DNA of 64,000 nt from Typha latifolia (Eukaryota > Streptophyta > Magnoliopsida > Poales > Typhaceae): the NCBI GenBank assembly GCA_019914945.1, contig CM034101.1:3483188-3547187 (forward strand), given 5' to 3'. Shown here one piece after another: positions 51,401 to 63,611 of this stretch; position 1 is the first letter of the stretch, and every line of letters begins with the position of its first letter. A model generated the notes under the pieces. The model did not search any database. It saw nothing but the letters and a program-made list of their open reading frames with translations, and was not told where the DNA came from. The translations under genes were made by a program, and so were the position numbers.

Positions 51401-54400
51401 TATTTGTTGCTTTGATATAGTTTCTCAAGTACATTTAGGTCACTCATAATCGAGGAGAAATATATATTATGTAGCATGAGAGCCTGACAGATTGAGTAGG
51501 ATTTTTATTTTATGTTGAATAATAGTCTCAGTGCTTATGAAGTTATATCCTGTTGGTTTCTTTATCTATGTTGTTCATTGGTAGTCTATCTGCATACACT
51601 TTAGTAAGATATTAACTGTTAGTTCTTTTGTATGCGCTGCTACAGCGGACCCAAAGGGTATTGAAATTGTACTGCCAGACTGTTCTGAGGATATGGAAAT
51701 TGTTCCCCTGAAATCTTATTTTGGTGGAAAGGAAGGTATTGGGAAGTACATTTGGTTCCAGATGAAAGAGAAATTAGCTGAATCAGAATTGGTTAACCTA
51801 CCTTCATTGGCTGATGATATTCCTATTGTTGGAGAGACCTTGTGAGTTGTGCACTGCTGACAAAATGAATTATATTTGATTCTTAAAAATAGTTTGCTTT
51901 TTAGAGTTAAGATTTTGATGGTCCATGGAATCTGGAAACAGAACATATAAACCCTCTCTAGAGGATGTTGGCTCGTATTTGGCTCTTTACTGGGTCCCTA
52001 CACGTGCTGATGGGAAACTTGGAGATCCATTAGTTGCCATTATCAATCATCCAGTTATGGCAGGTACTATATTGAGTTATATTCATGCCTCACTACAATG
52101 TTTCATGTTTACATTGTGACACTTGATACTCTCACCTTTGAAAAACAGCTGCTCCAATTGTTTCCAAAGTATGTCTGAAGGAGATCAAGCCAGGTGTATT
52201 TGCTGGAGAGGGGGTGTATTATGGTGGATATGAGGGATCAAGCCTCTATAGCTGGTACAGAGAATCTAATGAAGGAACTATAGTTCTTATAAGTGGAGCT
52301 AATTCAACTACTTATGAGGTTACAGATTCAGACTACAATTGCCATTTATTGTTTGGGTAATTGCTTTCTTCAAGTATAATTGTTTATCACACATTCCTAT
52401 CTGATTTATCTGCTTTGTAATCTTGGGAAGTGCAACGGGACTTTGTGCAAACACTATTTTCATGTATATGACATGACCTTGCTAATGAAGTTTTTCTGTC
52501 TTTCTTCTGAGCTAAGAAAGAAATTGAGGTTATAAGTAGTTGTAGTTGAAGGATCTTGAAGCTTGACAGAAAGTCGAGTGTGGCCTCACAGAGGAAAAAA
52601 TGCTAGAGGATTTGATAATTTTCAGTAACGAAGGACACAAAATATAGTATTTTAGATGTATTCTCTTGGCAATACACAATTTAGCAAAATCCAAGTTTAA
52701 TTTTGGGAGAAATGCCTTCCATGATTTTTCTACTTTTTTTCTTCTTACTGAACATTATTGACAGTACCTATGTTGTTTTTAGATTTGGAATCTCTTTTTT
52801 GGGCACATTTTGGTTTATAGAAGAGTAATATTCCACCTAAAAAGGAACTATAAGATGGAAATCATAAAGATGAATGCATGTATATTGGATAAACCATCTT
52901 TTCATGGATTGGGTGTGTTTGGAAAGAAAAAGAAGGGAAGAGACATGAGGGGTGGAATATGAAGAGAGGAAAGGTGCTACTTGGTCTATTGGCTTAGTGT
53001 AGAGAAGGGAAGAAATATAAGAAATGGGATGGATAGAGAAAATTAGAAGTTGGAAGTTGGTTTACAGGTGTACTGGAGGGAAGTGGAGGGGTGGAATGTG
53101 GAGGAAGAATTTTGAGTTGGTTTGGACTTTGGAGGTAGTGTAACATAGCTATCAATGATGGCGAAGGTATAGTTCTAAGCACCATTGCTGGATTGTCTGA
53201 TTCCAAGAGGCAATTTCAATTTTAATTTCACTTTCAATTTCTTTACAGCTGTAAAGTTCAAGCTGAAACAAGTTATACATGCATACTGTTTTTGGCCTTG
53301 ATATGATCTGTGGTTTCTTTGCTTGATTACTTCTTTAACTGCTGTTTGTCCTTACATATTAGTGTCCTAACTTGTGTATAAATTCTCTATAGTTCTTGTT
53401 TGGTAGTCCTTAACTCCTTATGAATTAATACTGATTCAATTATCTGCACACAAACATACTTTTATTTATTAAAATTGTTATAATATATGTTAGTTATCAT
53501 TTTTTTTATTAGTTTTCCTTTGTAATTTTGTATCATTCAGTCCAGTTGAGCAAATTTTGATACTTTGATAAATGATAACTTCATGACAGATATACACCCG
53601 TTCGTTCAGATGGAGTTGTTGGTGAACTCAGATTATCTGAACCATCTAACATTATTCTACCAGGTAACTTATTTTTATGCTGTGAATTTAGTGTTCTGCA
53701 ATGAACACCTAAAAAAGAAATGGCACCACTATTCTTGCCTACAAGTCATCATAGTTGCAGTTATTTTCCTTTTGCCATCGATTGTGTACTAATCGTTTTG
53801 GTGTAATGGGAAAAATCCTTCACTCAGTTCCAAAAATGCAAGCATTATTTAATTCATTTTCAGCAGGGTGATTTTCCTTGTGCAACAGGCCAATATGAGT
53901 GTATAAAAGCTACAATCTAATATTGTGGAAGATTTGTCTCTAGTAGGACTGCTTATTTCTTATCATGGTTCATTGCTGAGTGAGAAATATTTTATTTAAC
54001 TTTAAAGTTAATGCAAAAGTAATTTGACTGTCATCAGTTGCTCACTACCTATTGTATAAATGTATCTGTGTGCGTTCTCTAGTATTGAATAGTTAATTAT
54101 TGAGGTTTGGTTTTGAAATGAGCTTTGGTGCATATATTTGTCAATCTGCATGATACTTCCTGGCAAGAAAATATGTTTTTGCATAGCGTAAGGTTCCAGC
54201 AAAGGACTATCTCAGACTTTACTATGTGTGGCCTAAAAGAATGAATAAATTGAATTTGAATCCTCAGGATTCAGGACAGGTTTTTTCTTAATTCAACTTT
54301 TGGCTTGTCTGCCTAAAAGGATTGTTTACTTATGTTTTGTCGAGTGCTCATTGATTTGCGTTATGCATTTTATCTCATCATCTTGGAGGTCTTGTTGCTA

Positions 54401-57400
54401 TAAGTAGTTTTCAAAAATACTGTTTTTCCTACATAAATGTCATTCAGTATAATGACATAATTTCCTGCTTTCTTCAGAACTACCAAAAATTGAAGTCCTT
54501 TCTTTCAAAGGAAAAGAGGTTGAAGGGGACTTACTAACTGCTGTTGAAATAATTCCTGAGAGTGAGATTCAACAGAATATTTGGGAAAAATACAAGAAAG
54601 AGACTAAATATCAGTGGTAAAATGCTGCTTGTATCACATTGTTTGCTTTACAATGTTTTTATTTCAATTTGATCAATACAAGAAAGAGACTAAATATCAG
54701 TGGTAAAATGCTGCTTGTATCACATTGTTTGCTTTACAATGTTTTTCTTTCAATTTGATCATGCAAAATTGTGGAACAGGTTCTGTTCAATAGGAGCAGG
54801 AGAGTGTCAAACCTTTGAGCCATTGGCTGCTCAGAACTCTTGCTCATATAGGGTGCGCACTGAGGACATAGGTCAATGCTTAAAATGTGAATGCATTGTA
54901 ATTGATGTGTTCGGAAGGTTGAGTGAGCCAGCATCAGCTGTTACTGCTCCTATATTGCCAGGTACCTTTCCATTCCAGTCAGTCCAAATGACTTTTATTG
55001 TTGTATGAGGTAGCAATGCTGAAATTACCATTAGTCTGAGGTTAAAGTCTGAAACGCCGTTCAGTATTTCATTCTTATTTTATCCCCACGGCAGTTTCTT
55101 TGTACAAATGCTAAGTTAAGAAATGCTTTTCGTTTTTAATGAGTGGATAGAATTTTCATCAATGCATTGGTATTTAATAAGGTTAAGCATTGAGGCCTCT
55201 CTTCTTCCAGAAGCTTGGTGAAGAAAATGCTGGTATTTGATGATTCCTTCAGCAGTTCATCATGATATGAAATCTTTTAAGCTACTCTGGAATGATGGCA
55301 TAATTTTTCTTATGCTTGTGAATTCCTTCAAATATAAAAAAAGCGAATGTTCAATGTCAAGCTTTGATCGTTGATATTGCTACTATCTGGTCAAACTTCT
55401 ACTGCCTTTGCTAGTTACCTTTACATTGTAAGCTGCTGTGTGATCTGAATTTTTTTATGTTTGCAGGAATACCCAAAATTGCTAAGCTGGAAATCGAAGG
55501 TAGGGGTTTCCACACTAACTTATATGCTGTTCGAGGAATCTATAGTGGAGGAAAAGAAGGCAAGAGCAAAATTCAATGGCTTAGATCAATGGTTGGAAGT
55601 CCTGATCTTATCTCTATACCTGGTATGAACTATGCTATTGTTACTCATCTCTCATAGTAACTCCACAAAATTCCAAGATCAAGTCATGCAAAGAAGCTGC
55701 CAATTCAACTATATTGCATGGGCTCAACTTATAAAACCCGGACATTATTCTTGTAATATGTTTGATGGCACACCTATACTATGCTCTCCTTTACTGGTAA
55801 ATATTTTCTGCTTTTTAGCAAAAGCTGGAAAACAATAAAATGGCAATTTCCAACTTCCACAGGAAGTAAAGAATGAAGCAATGCTGGAGGACACGAGTTT
55901 CTGTTTATCCTTTTCAATTTTTCAGCTAATACAAGGGTTCAGTGACAACTTAGTTTGACAATCACAAACTTACAGTTTTAGCAAATTGAGACAGATATTT
56001 TTGTACCAAAATCTTTTCTACCCTTTTAGCACTGTTAGCAACTTAGTAATGTAATTTCTCTCTGTTGAAAAGACGGAAAGTTAGTTTTTGATCACTTTCT
56101 TCTTTGTCCTGAAAGAATTAGATTCATTTTACTGTTAAAAGAGTTGAGATATTTGCTCTTCTCCATACTCCTACTTTTCTTTTTTCATCTTTCTCCTTCA
56201 TTATTGGAAGTGAAAGTATGGAGGTAAGTTTGCGGACATATCACCCTACCCCAATCATTCATCTGGTTCATACTGTTAAGTATCCAAGTAATGCTGACTT
56301 TTCACTATCTGAGTTCTAATGCTTCTTTTCCTTTTTGTGATAATCAGGACACAATCATATACCCTACACATGAATAAGTAAATTAATTGTGATTGAATGC
56401 TAACCTGATTATTTTATTGGTTATGCAAATTTGATCCTATAATTATGCATTTCTTCATTTAACTGCTATTAAGTGCTGCATAGGTTCTAAGGTATTCTTT
56501 TATGACAATCATGACATAAGCATATGCCTTAAACAAGCAAGTTATTTGTGGTTTCAATGCTAACGAGATTGTTTTACTTCATTTTATCTTTTTATGCAAA
56601 TTTGATTCTGTGAAGATCTACTTCATCTCTGCTTAGTTGCCATTAATATGCTGCACACACTTAACTGATGCATCGATTTGGCTTTCGCTCATTATTTGCA
56701 AAATCTTACTATATCTTAATGATTTTCAACTCAGGTGAGGTTGGAAGGATGTATGAAGCTAATGTTGATGATGTGGGGTACAGACTAGTAGCAATTTATA
56801 CTCCCATCAGAGAAGACGGTTTTGAGGGACAACCTGTTTCTGCATCAACAGAGCCGATTTCAGTTGGTATGTTTTTACTTGTTTGTCCTTGTTATCTTTG
56901 TTGAAAATCTATTTTTTTATAGCTTGTGTCCTTTTCCTTATAAGATGCAGGTTTCTGTATTATGCAACATCTTTAAGGGAAATATCTTAATTTTTTTATT
57001 GTTACATGATATGTTAGGAAAGTAAACTTCTTAATCCATGTGTTTCTCTGTCATATTTTTTTATCATACTTCATATGGTCATATTTAGTCTAATAATGAA
57101 CTAGTTGTTATTCTGGTTTATTATCTGAATCCAAATAGATAAGGAACTAAAATTTCAAATCTGAAGAAATGATTTGTGGCTCATTTTTCTTTTTAACATG
57201 GTATTATGAGTTGTTCCTCACTCTTAACAAATGTGATGATCTATCCCTCTTGTAAAGTAGCTCATTCTAAAGGAAATGAATTGCTTGATCCTTTTTCTTG
57301 GTTTGATAAAATGCAAATTTTAAAAGAGGGTGTCATTTAGTGTGATGGGCCTGGCATGCTCTGTCCATCTAAAAGGTTATGGGTTCAAATTCATCAGAAG

Positions 57401-58943
57401 TGTAAGATTGTGTACATCTTTCTTGACCCATCGTAGGCGGGAGTCTAGTGCATTGAAATGTTTTTTATTGTTAATTTTGAAAATTTCTCTGTCTGAATAT
57501 TCACTTGGTTTCTCCCCATCTACAGAGCCTGAAGTTTATAAAGAAGTAAAGCAGAAGCTGGAGCTTGGTTCTGTTAAATTTGAGGTTATATTCAACCCCA
57601 CTTAAGAACACCTCTTTTACTTACATAATTAAGTTGAGAATGCATACACCTTTTTTCAGACTCTTTCTTGACCTTCCTTGAACCTTGTGCATCTTGTATC
57701 TTCGGTTAACGCTTACTTTTTTCTGTTTGGTGTGACTGGCTAAATTCTACAGTTTTATATTTTAGTGTTGATATTACTTGATTTTAGAATGACCTCTACT
57801 TTCTTGATACAACAAAGAAAACCATGTCATTGTTGCCAGTATCAGATTGGCTTTGAAGTTGATAGTTTGGAGAAAAGTTTCTCACAAATGTCGAATGCAA
57901 AAATGTTTTAATATGATAAAATCTAGCTCTCTGAAGTTGGCAGTCATTTTTGTTTTCAGGTATTGTGCGACAAGGACCGGTCTTCAAGAAAGGTAGTCAC
58001 TCTTAGTTTGAGCCAGACTCTATCATCTTCTTGTTGACATGAATCACAGAAAATTTTTGTGCATGATTGCCAATTTTACAGGTTCCAGGAGTGGGTGAAC
58101 TTGAGAGAAGAATTCTAGAAGTTAACCGGAAGAGGGTTAAAGTTGTTAAACCTGGTTCTAAGACTTCTTTTCCAACTACTGAAGTACGAGGAACCTTTGT
58201 CCCCCCTTTTCATGTAAGTTTCTCTATGATAAACATCAAAACTATTATATACCAAGGGAAATATGATTCATTCCAAAATCCTTCATTCTTCATTATGTTA
58301 GGAAATCTGCAAATTGCAATAAGAACTAGCAAGTTCCTTTATTGATTTGAGGGAAAAGCTGCCCTACTTTTTTCTAATTTTGGCCTTATTTTCTTTTTAA
58401 AACTTTAAACATAAAATTTTCTTTTCTAAGATGAGCATATTTAGCATGTATATTATCTTAAAACTGCTGAGCATACTACAAACATCTATACTCTCTAAGG
58501 AACTGCATGGGTTTAATCATTCACTCAAGATGAGTTCCACATCCTATCTTCAGATGTTCAAAATAAGAAAGAAGTAGCGCCCCAAATCTGGGAAAAAGAA
58601 CAATTAAAATAATTATATGGAAGAATGATGAGTAAAGCTTAGAGTTGATTCCTGTATATAAATTTAAAATTGCGGACACATATGGAACTCGAAAGGTGGG
58701 CTCTAGAAGTGCTTGGCTTTAGGTTTCACCAGCACCTTGTCTTAACATATGATTGGGATTTTGCAGGTTGAACTTTATCGCAATGAACAGCACCGGTTCA
58801 AGATCGTCGTCGATAGTGAGAATGAAGTGGACTTGATGGTGCAAACCCGACACATGCGGGATATCATTATTCTTGTCATAAGAGGGCTTGCTCAAAGATT
58901 CAACAGTACCTCTCTTAATTCTCTTCTCAAGATTGACTCATGA
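33483..58943 (+). CDS. AIR9: Microtubule-associated protein AIR9 (about 187 kDa)
   Basis: AIR9 decorates cortical microtubules and the preprophase band and marks the cortical division site. Model: 37 coding exons, 1,692 aa (Arabidopsis about 1,708). Exons: 33483-34265, 34430-34495, 35196-35261, 35421-35492, 35576-35641, 35740-35802, 35885-35950, 37908-38007, 39429-39530, 40501-40724, 40818-40932, 41654-41774, 42338-42513, 43075-43207, 46122-46222, 46316-46363, 46545-46729, 46860-46977, 48678-48805, 48989-49157, 49526-49644, 49829-49997, 50195-50279, 50366-50439, 50515-50634, 51646-51841, 51942-52063, 52149-52356, 53590-53663, 54478-54616, 54780-54961, 55467-55622, 56735-56866, 57526-57584, 57960-57992, 58082-58213, 58767-58943. 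All phases join without a stop. Residues 1-261 are Ser/Lys-rich and basic (microtubule binding); 262-430 are LRRs, one per exon (LDLRGHRVRSL, VLDLSFNDF). Eleven A9 repeats span about 460-1579 (pattern GGxEGxSxxxW, then YTPVRxDGxxGxP). The conserved C-terminal domain is 1580-1692. The ATG at 33483 has G at -3 and +4. Confidence 0.95.
37960..38295 (+). repeat. 175-bp tandem duplication of the exon 8 end and its donor
   Basis: Unit 1 begins at 37960 inside AIR9 exon 8 (cttccatattgcttgt) and unit 2 at 38135, an offset of 175 bp. Both contain ggccctactttgaaaa(a/g)a, tttaatgac, the splice donor ggtattaatcag, tttatatg.taaact and catttattttg. Copy 2 has a one-base insertion (tgtCtggccc) and substitutions (accgcg to acggtg), and lies wholly in intron 8. 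Confidence 0.85.
38690..38845 (-). mobile_element. TRIM-like short LTR plus internal fragment (AIR9 intron 8)
   Basis: On the minus strand an LTR-like segment (38845-38773, beginning TGTTAGAATATAAAAAGAC) is followed by TTGGATCAGAGCA (38772-38760), close to the plant iMet-tRNA primer-binding site, and then by an internal region that includes caattaaataaa (near 38709-38698). The same order occurs at 45,357-45,211. The second LTR was not found. Confidence 0.6.
43872..44126 (+). mobile_element. TRIM-like miniature LTR element (AIR9 intron 14)
   Basis: Two direct repeats of about 75 bp flank a very short interior. LTR 1 is about 43872-43947 (agaatataaaatataaaaa ... gtagttgttcagttaac) and LTR 2 about 44056-44126 (aaatataaatataaaaacca ... 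atagttggtgagttagca). The primer-binding-like atggtatcac (43948-43957) follows LTR 1, and a purine run aaaaggaaatg precedes LTR 2. Confidence 0.6.
44205..45357 (-). mobile_element. TRIM-like element interrupted by a Mutator-like element
   Basis: On the minus strand the 5' LTR is 45357-45274, 84 bp from TGTTGGAATA to GTTAACA (TG...CA ends). A primer-binding-like TTGAATCAGAGCA follows at 45273-45261. The internal segment up to caattaaataaa is shared with the copy at 38.7 kb. It is interrupted by the MULE at 44365-45210 and resumes with a segment matching 38,677-38,700. A degenerate 3' LTR lies near 44285-44205. Confidence 0.6.
44365..45210. mobile_element. Mutator-like element (non-autonomous MULE), complete
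   Basis: An 846-bp element with terminal inverted repeats of about 120 bp, starting GGGATTTTTA(T/C)AAATC at both ends, then CACCCTACATTTTG and GGGGATTTTATAA, and extending to ataatgttcatttaacac. A perfect 9-bp direct duplication TTTATTTAA flanks it (44356-44364 and 45211-45219), the target-site length of the Mutator superfamily. The interior has no transposase; a 61-codon ORF at 44619-44804 has no recognisable domain. It lies in AIR9 intron 14. Confidence 0.92.
47369..47467. repeat. 25-bp direct repeat, 74 bp apart (AIR9 intron 18)
   Basis: The phrase cctatctttcaactgcatca followed by ttact occurs at 47369-47393 and again at 47443-47467. It is a minor local duplication. Confidence 0.9.
50771..51118. 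repeat. Diverged 176-bp tandem duplication (AIR9 intron 25)
   Basis: Two units offset by 176 bp share aaaacatggt(t/a)gaaaaag, atcctagcagcaaaatat, attacttgttggaga, catcgaatctacctcc-type and ctggattaattc blocks. Copies differ by several substitutions and small gaps, so the event is older than the exon 30 duplication. Confidence 0.8.
54589..54760 (+). repeat. 86-bp tandem duplication of the exon 30 end and donor
   Basis: Units 54589-54674 and 54675-54760 appear identical except for one base (gtttttAttt against gtttttCttt). Each holds the last 28 bases of AIR9 exon 30 (through atatcagtg), the donor gtaaaatg and 58 bases of intron. The near-identity means a recent event. Using the second donor would read TGG TAA, an immediate stop. 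Confidence 0.95.
57330..57470 (+). mobile_element. Au-like SINE in AIR9 intron 33
   Basis: An A-box-like tagtgtgatggg (57339-57350) and a B-box-like ggttcaaattc (57382-57392) are followed by gcgggagtctagtgcattg and a T-rich end. The 3' phrase matches the gcgggagcctcgtgcact signature of plant Au SINEs as I remember it. Confidence 0.65.
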
Positions 58944-59947
58944 CACTGGAGAAGGAGAACCAGAGGACGTGAAATTTACTTCTCCATAGACTTCTATTAA
59001 GCTTTCTTGCCATTGGCGGAATTCTCCAATTTGCTGCACACTATAGTGATGGTGTTACAAAATCATATGGAGAGATATTTCGTTTTTATTAGGTTTGCAA
59101 GTTTTTGGTTAGGTCTTCTAGGGTTTTGGTTGTGCAATCCTGATGTGAATCACCCTGTCTATCACCCCCACAGGCCCACTACAGTGATCTTGGGCTGCTA
59201 GTTATCTCACCTTGGAAATCTTAGATTCTCATCAGCTTACTTGCTTGTTTTGTGTAAATTATATGCTTTCTTCTATGACAAGGATGTTGTAAAATGTACA
59301 GGATGTATATTCAGATTTTCAAGCTTGTATGATTTTCTCTTTCTTTCTTTTTTAACTTTTATTTTTTGTAATTCTGATACACTTAAAAGGGTTTGAAGAG
59401 AATTTTATTGTTTCTGCTATTTATACATTCTTATGATTTGCTAATGACCGGTGCAGTTATTCAATTTGGAATAGGAATACTTATTTTAGAATAAGTTTCT
59501 TATTCTGGTATAATTACTGAATAATAACTTATATTATTCTGTTATAGTAATTTAATATATTTTCTCTTATCTTACTTTGTACAATTTTTAAAAATATATA
59601 ATAATAATTTATAATTATTATTTTACTTTTAAATTAAATAATATTTAATTACATATCACTTCTTTTTTATCTATCTCATCTCAGCCACGGTTTATATTTT
59701 CTCTCTCATCTATCTCATTTTTTCATGTAGCCTATTCAACTCTGCATTAGTGCTCTCACTGAGAACTCCATTAGCATATAACAGGTGATACAATAGAGAG
59801 AGAGAGTTCCTCCGTTACGTATTCACAAAAAGAAACATTCAGGTATGCACACCTCTATTGTATTCGGTGCGCGCTTCCACGTTGATTACTAATGTATAGG
59901 CTTTACCATATTATTGAAACATAAGATCAAACACACTACACAGCTTT
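58944..59947. other. AIR9 3' UTR and convergent intergenic region
   Basis: The AIR9 3' UTR probably ends between 59,200 and 59,420. At 59,456-59,560 the sequence has MITE-like palindromic phrases (ttggaataggaatacttatt, agaataagtttcttattct) without ends I can define. A short GA run lies near 59,796. No gene. Confidence 0.45.
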
Positions 59948-62900
59948 CTACGTACCATTCTCTCCCACCTTTGCATTATCCACCACCTTACTCCCCTCCT
60001 CCACCTTCCTCGTCGCATTAGCCTCCATTGCAGTATCATAAGACGCGTGCAGACCGAAGAACAAGTAGTACACCAATAACAACCCCGTCCACACCCCGAA
60101 CCTCATGAACGATTTCGAATCTATGGAACCAAGCAAGAATATATTGATCGCAATCGACACCGACGGCAGCCACGGCACCATCGGCACCCCCCACAGCCTC
60201 GGCTTCCTCGCCTGCGGCACGAACAGCCACAGGCACACCGTGGCAATAAACCACACCGGCACCGTCACCACGTACGCTACCCACCCTGTCTCGCTCACTG
60301 CCCAGTACACCGCCGTCGCTATCGACGACGCAAGGATGGCCACCATGCAGACGACCAGCTTCATCCTATTCGCCTCAGACGTCTCGCCGGAGACGTAGTA
60401 CCTCCTCACCAACAATGCCACGGCGACGAGCATGAATATAAACAGCGTGGAGATGGATAGCAGGTTGCTTAAGATAACAAGATCGGTGAAGAAGGCAATT
60501 ATCGCGGTGGCAACGAGCATCACCACGGTTGCGTTAATGGGCGTCCCGGTCTTAGGATGCACGTTGGCCAACCACGGGGGGACCATGTGGGTCCTCGCTA
60601 TGTGCGTCAGATACCTGGCCTGGCCCACGGCGGATACGAGTAGGACGGTGGTCATTCCCTTGAGAGCACCGAAGGCGACGACGTACTGGGCCCAGTCCAT
60701 TCCGACTGCCTTGAAGGCGACGGAGAAAGGCGCGTCCTTGTCTATGCTTCCGTAAGGCTGCATCATGCAGAGGGTGATGGCGAGGACGCAGTAGGCCAGA
60801 GACGTCAACAACATCGACCCGACGAGGCCGATTGGGATGTCCCTGGCTGGGTTCTTCGTCTCCTCCGCCATGGTGGAGACGGCGTCAAAGCCCACGTAGG
60901 CGAAGAAGAGGACGGCCGACGCCGAGAAGATGCCACGCGCGCCAAAGGGGGTGAAGGGCTTTAGGTTACCTGTCAAATTAAGACCATGCGCGTTCTCTAT
61001 CAGATTAAAAACTATTGGAGTGTCAAACATGGTAGAAGAGCGAAAAATTAATGTCTTAGATTAATAGAGAGCAAATTTTGATGTAATGAGCGTATCTGAC
61101 AACTCTCTAATGGCATCCGAATGTAAACACAAAAACCATAAAATTTGAGTAGATGTGATTGAAGCTCTCGAATGCATGCCAATAATGCAAACTCTCAGTT
61201 CCTATTAATGCATCTTAAAGAGAAACTTATATTTGCATCATATATTTTTATGAATTTATAATTTGCAATCCTATCTTTCAGATTTATATTTCGAGTATAA
61301 TTTGTTGGCTTTCTTAATTTTTTTTTCCTGAATATAAATCGATAATGCAGAGTTAACAAATGTTAATATGAAAAAGATAAAGTTTGAATCGTAAATTCAT
61401 GAATATATAGGGTCCGAAATGTAAATTTAGAGGAGATGATTAGTTAACATTACCAACGTCGGCCTTGGTAAGGCCGGCGATTACGATGAAGAGGATGACG
61501 GCGACGTGGATTAGAGAAGCGATGTAGTTGAAGCGAGAGGTGCCCTTGGTGGAGATGACGGCGACGATGCAGATGATGGAGATGACGGCGACGGCGATGG
61601 GGTCGAGGCGGTTGTAGTCGTCGGCGAGGGAGGTGGCGTGGATGCGGAAGTCATTAGGATGGTGGTTGAGGAGGGTGGCGAAGTAGGAGGTCCAGGCGCG
61701 CGCCACGGCGGCGCCACTGATGACGTACTCCAGGAGGATGTTGCCGGCCGCGACGAAGGCCACGAACTCGCCGAGCTCCACGCGGAGGTAGGCGAAGGAG
61801 CCGCCTGGAAGAAGCCCACAACTTATTTAATGTTATGTGTATTATTAATGAAATAATTTTCAGCAACAATAGTTTTATGTCTTTGCTTCTCTAATCAATT
61901 CGATCTTACACTAAAATGGGCCAATTTCCTAAATATTTAAAATGGTTTCCATTTTGCAGGATCTAATTCTTATTTTAATTTACATGACTAACCAAAGCCA
62001 ATTGGATATTATTGCTGTAGGTGCAACTTAGAGAAAATAAAATATGATACTGTAAAATTAAAAGAAAAACATTTTGGATTTTAGTGCAAATGATCCTTCA
62101 AAATTACAAAAATAATTTAAGTATTTATAAATTATTTATATATTATAATATTTTTTTAGTTCCGTCTAAGTTAATTTAGGATGATAAATGAGAATTATAT
62201 GAAAATAAAATAAAATGTCTGATTATAAAATTTTCAGAAATAAAATATGAATTATAAAATAGATAAAATATAGGGTGTGATATATATATATTTTTAATAT
62301 AAGTCTTATATAAATTACTGATCATTATCTGAAAATAGATTATATAAATTATTTTTAATAACTTAGCAAACTTTTTAAAGAATATAATAAATCACTAATT
62401 AAATCAGCAGTTTTAAAATATAATTAGTCTAGTATATTTAAGTTTCAAAATAGATTATGTCTCAAAATAAAATAGGAGCAGACTTAAAATAGTAAAAAAA
62501 AAACCCTAATTTTTTTCCTTCAAATTCAAATTAACCAATGATATGATCTCATCACTGCAATGTGAACCTCGAGGAATTCAACGTGATGTCAGGGTTTGTT
62601 TAATCTCGCGTCAGATGCAAACTTGAAGACCAAAGTCAAAAGATTCCAGCGATGCTACCAAATCGGCCGCATATTATGAGCCAATCAATTTTAAATTTAA
62701 TTTACTCCATATTAAAATAGCAAACCGCCTAACAACACCTCTTCTAATCCTTTTATTGCCATGAGATCTTTATATAAAGATCCACGTCACCTCTGAATCT
62801 GGTGTAATAAAAGATTCGGATTCTTATATTAATTTCAATATTATTTTTCTCAAGATTCTTCTTTTTGGAGGACCTAAAAGAGAAAAAAAAAATACCAAAT

Positions 62901-63510
62901 CTAAAAGGACTATGCTAGGAAATAGGAAGTTGTATATAAAACTAACATGACTTTTAATTATATAGATTATAGAATCACTTCTTCTTCTTTTTTAATGTAT
63001 AATTTGAAACTATCAACCAAAAAGTTAAATCCAAATTTTGTTTAAAAGAAATCGGGAAAATGGTGGAAGAGAAGAGCTGATAACGAGATTACCAGCGACG
63101 GGAATCTCCACGGCGAACTCGGTGTAGCAGAAGACGGAAAGCATGGCGGAGATGCCGGAGACGACGTAGCAGATGACGACGGCGGGGCCGACGACCTCTC
63201 TGGCCTCCTGGCCGGTGAGCACGAAGATCCCGGCGCCGATCACCGCGCCGATCCCGAACCAGATCAGATCCCACCACGTGAGGTTCCGCTTCATCTCGTG
63301 GCCGCTCCGGGCGCGCACCTCGTGGAGCTCGTCATGCTCCAGCGACCGGGCTGTGACCCGATCCATCAGCCGCGTCCCCGTCGCGCGAAGCGCGCGCCCG
63401 TAGTTGGCCCAGTTCTTGAAGGATTCCTCCGGGAAGAACTCCTCCTTCGAACACGAGCAACACCGTCGCTTAATTCCACCGCTCGCCGCATCCTCACTGC
63501 TTACGCCCAT
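59948..63510 (-). CDS. CAT1: Cationic amino acid transporter, CAT1-like
   Basis: A membrane carrier of the APC superfamily (CAT clade) importing basic amino acids, most likely at the plasma membrane. Exons are 63510-63093, 61804-61454 and 60969-59948, joined in phase, 596 aa (Arabidopsis CAT1 594). The cytosolic N-terminus has a Cys pair-rich stretch RRCCSCSKEEFFPEESF and then RSGHEMKRNLTWWDLIWFGI. The first membrane segment contains GIGAVIGAGIFVLTG, the substrate-binding APC signature. Later motifs are EFAVEIPVAGGSFAYLRVEL, GFDAVSTMAEETKNPARDIP, FGALKGMTTVLLV, GQARYLTHIARTHMVPPWL and the C-terminal SIAINIFLLGSIDSKSFMRF. About 14 membrane segments are expected for the family. Exons 1 and 3 are very GC-rich, and intron 1 (1.3 kb) is AT-rich with an old MULE end. 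Which CAT1-clade member it is cannot be settled here. Confidence 0.95.
62221..62285. mobile_element. Degenerate MULE terminal repeat in CAT intron 1
   Basis: The stretch ttataaaatttt ... aattataaaatagataaaat followed by atagggtgtgat parallels the right terminal repeat of the MULE at 45,140-45,200 (gttataaaatcccc ... aatcacaaaataggcaaaat and gtagggtgcgat). Only one end was found. Confidence 0.5.
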
Positions 63511-63597
63511 CTCTCTCTATTCGGGGTGGAAGAAGAGGGGAGTTGATCGACGGTGGTGGTTCCTATAGACTCTCCAAAGAAACGAGAATTGGGGGTT

Positions 63598-63611
63598 AAT
63601 ATATATAACGA
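63598..63611 (-). promoter_or_regulatory. Likely TATA box of the CAT gene
   Basis: On the minus strand gttatatatattaa lies about 90-100 bp before the ATG at 63510, a fitting distance for a leader of about 60 bases. Confidence 0.5.

Noticed and set aside
60432..60755. 107-codon ORF on the + strand
   Set aside because: It lies antisense to the GC-rich third exon of the CAT gene and shows no domain.
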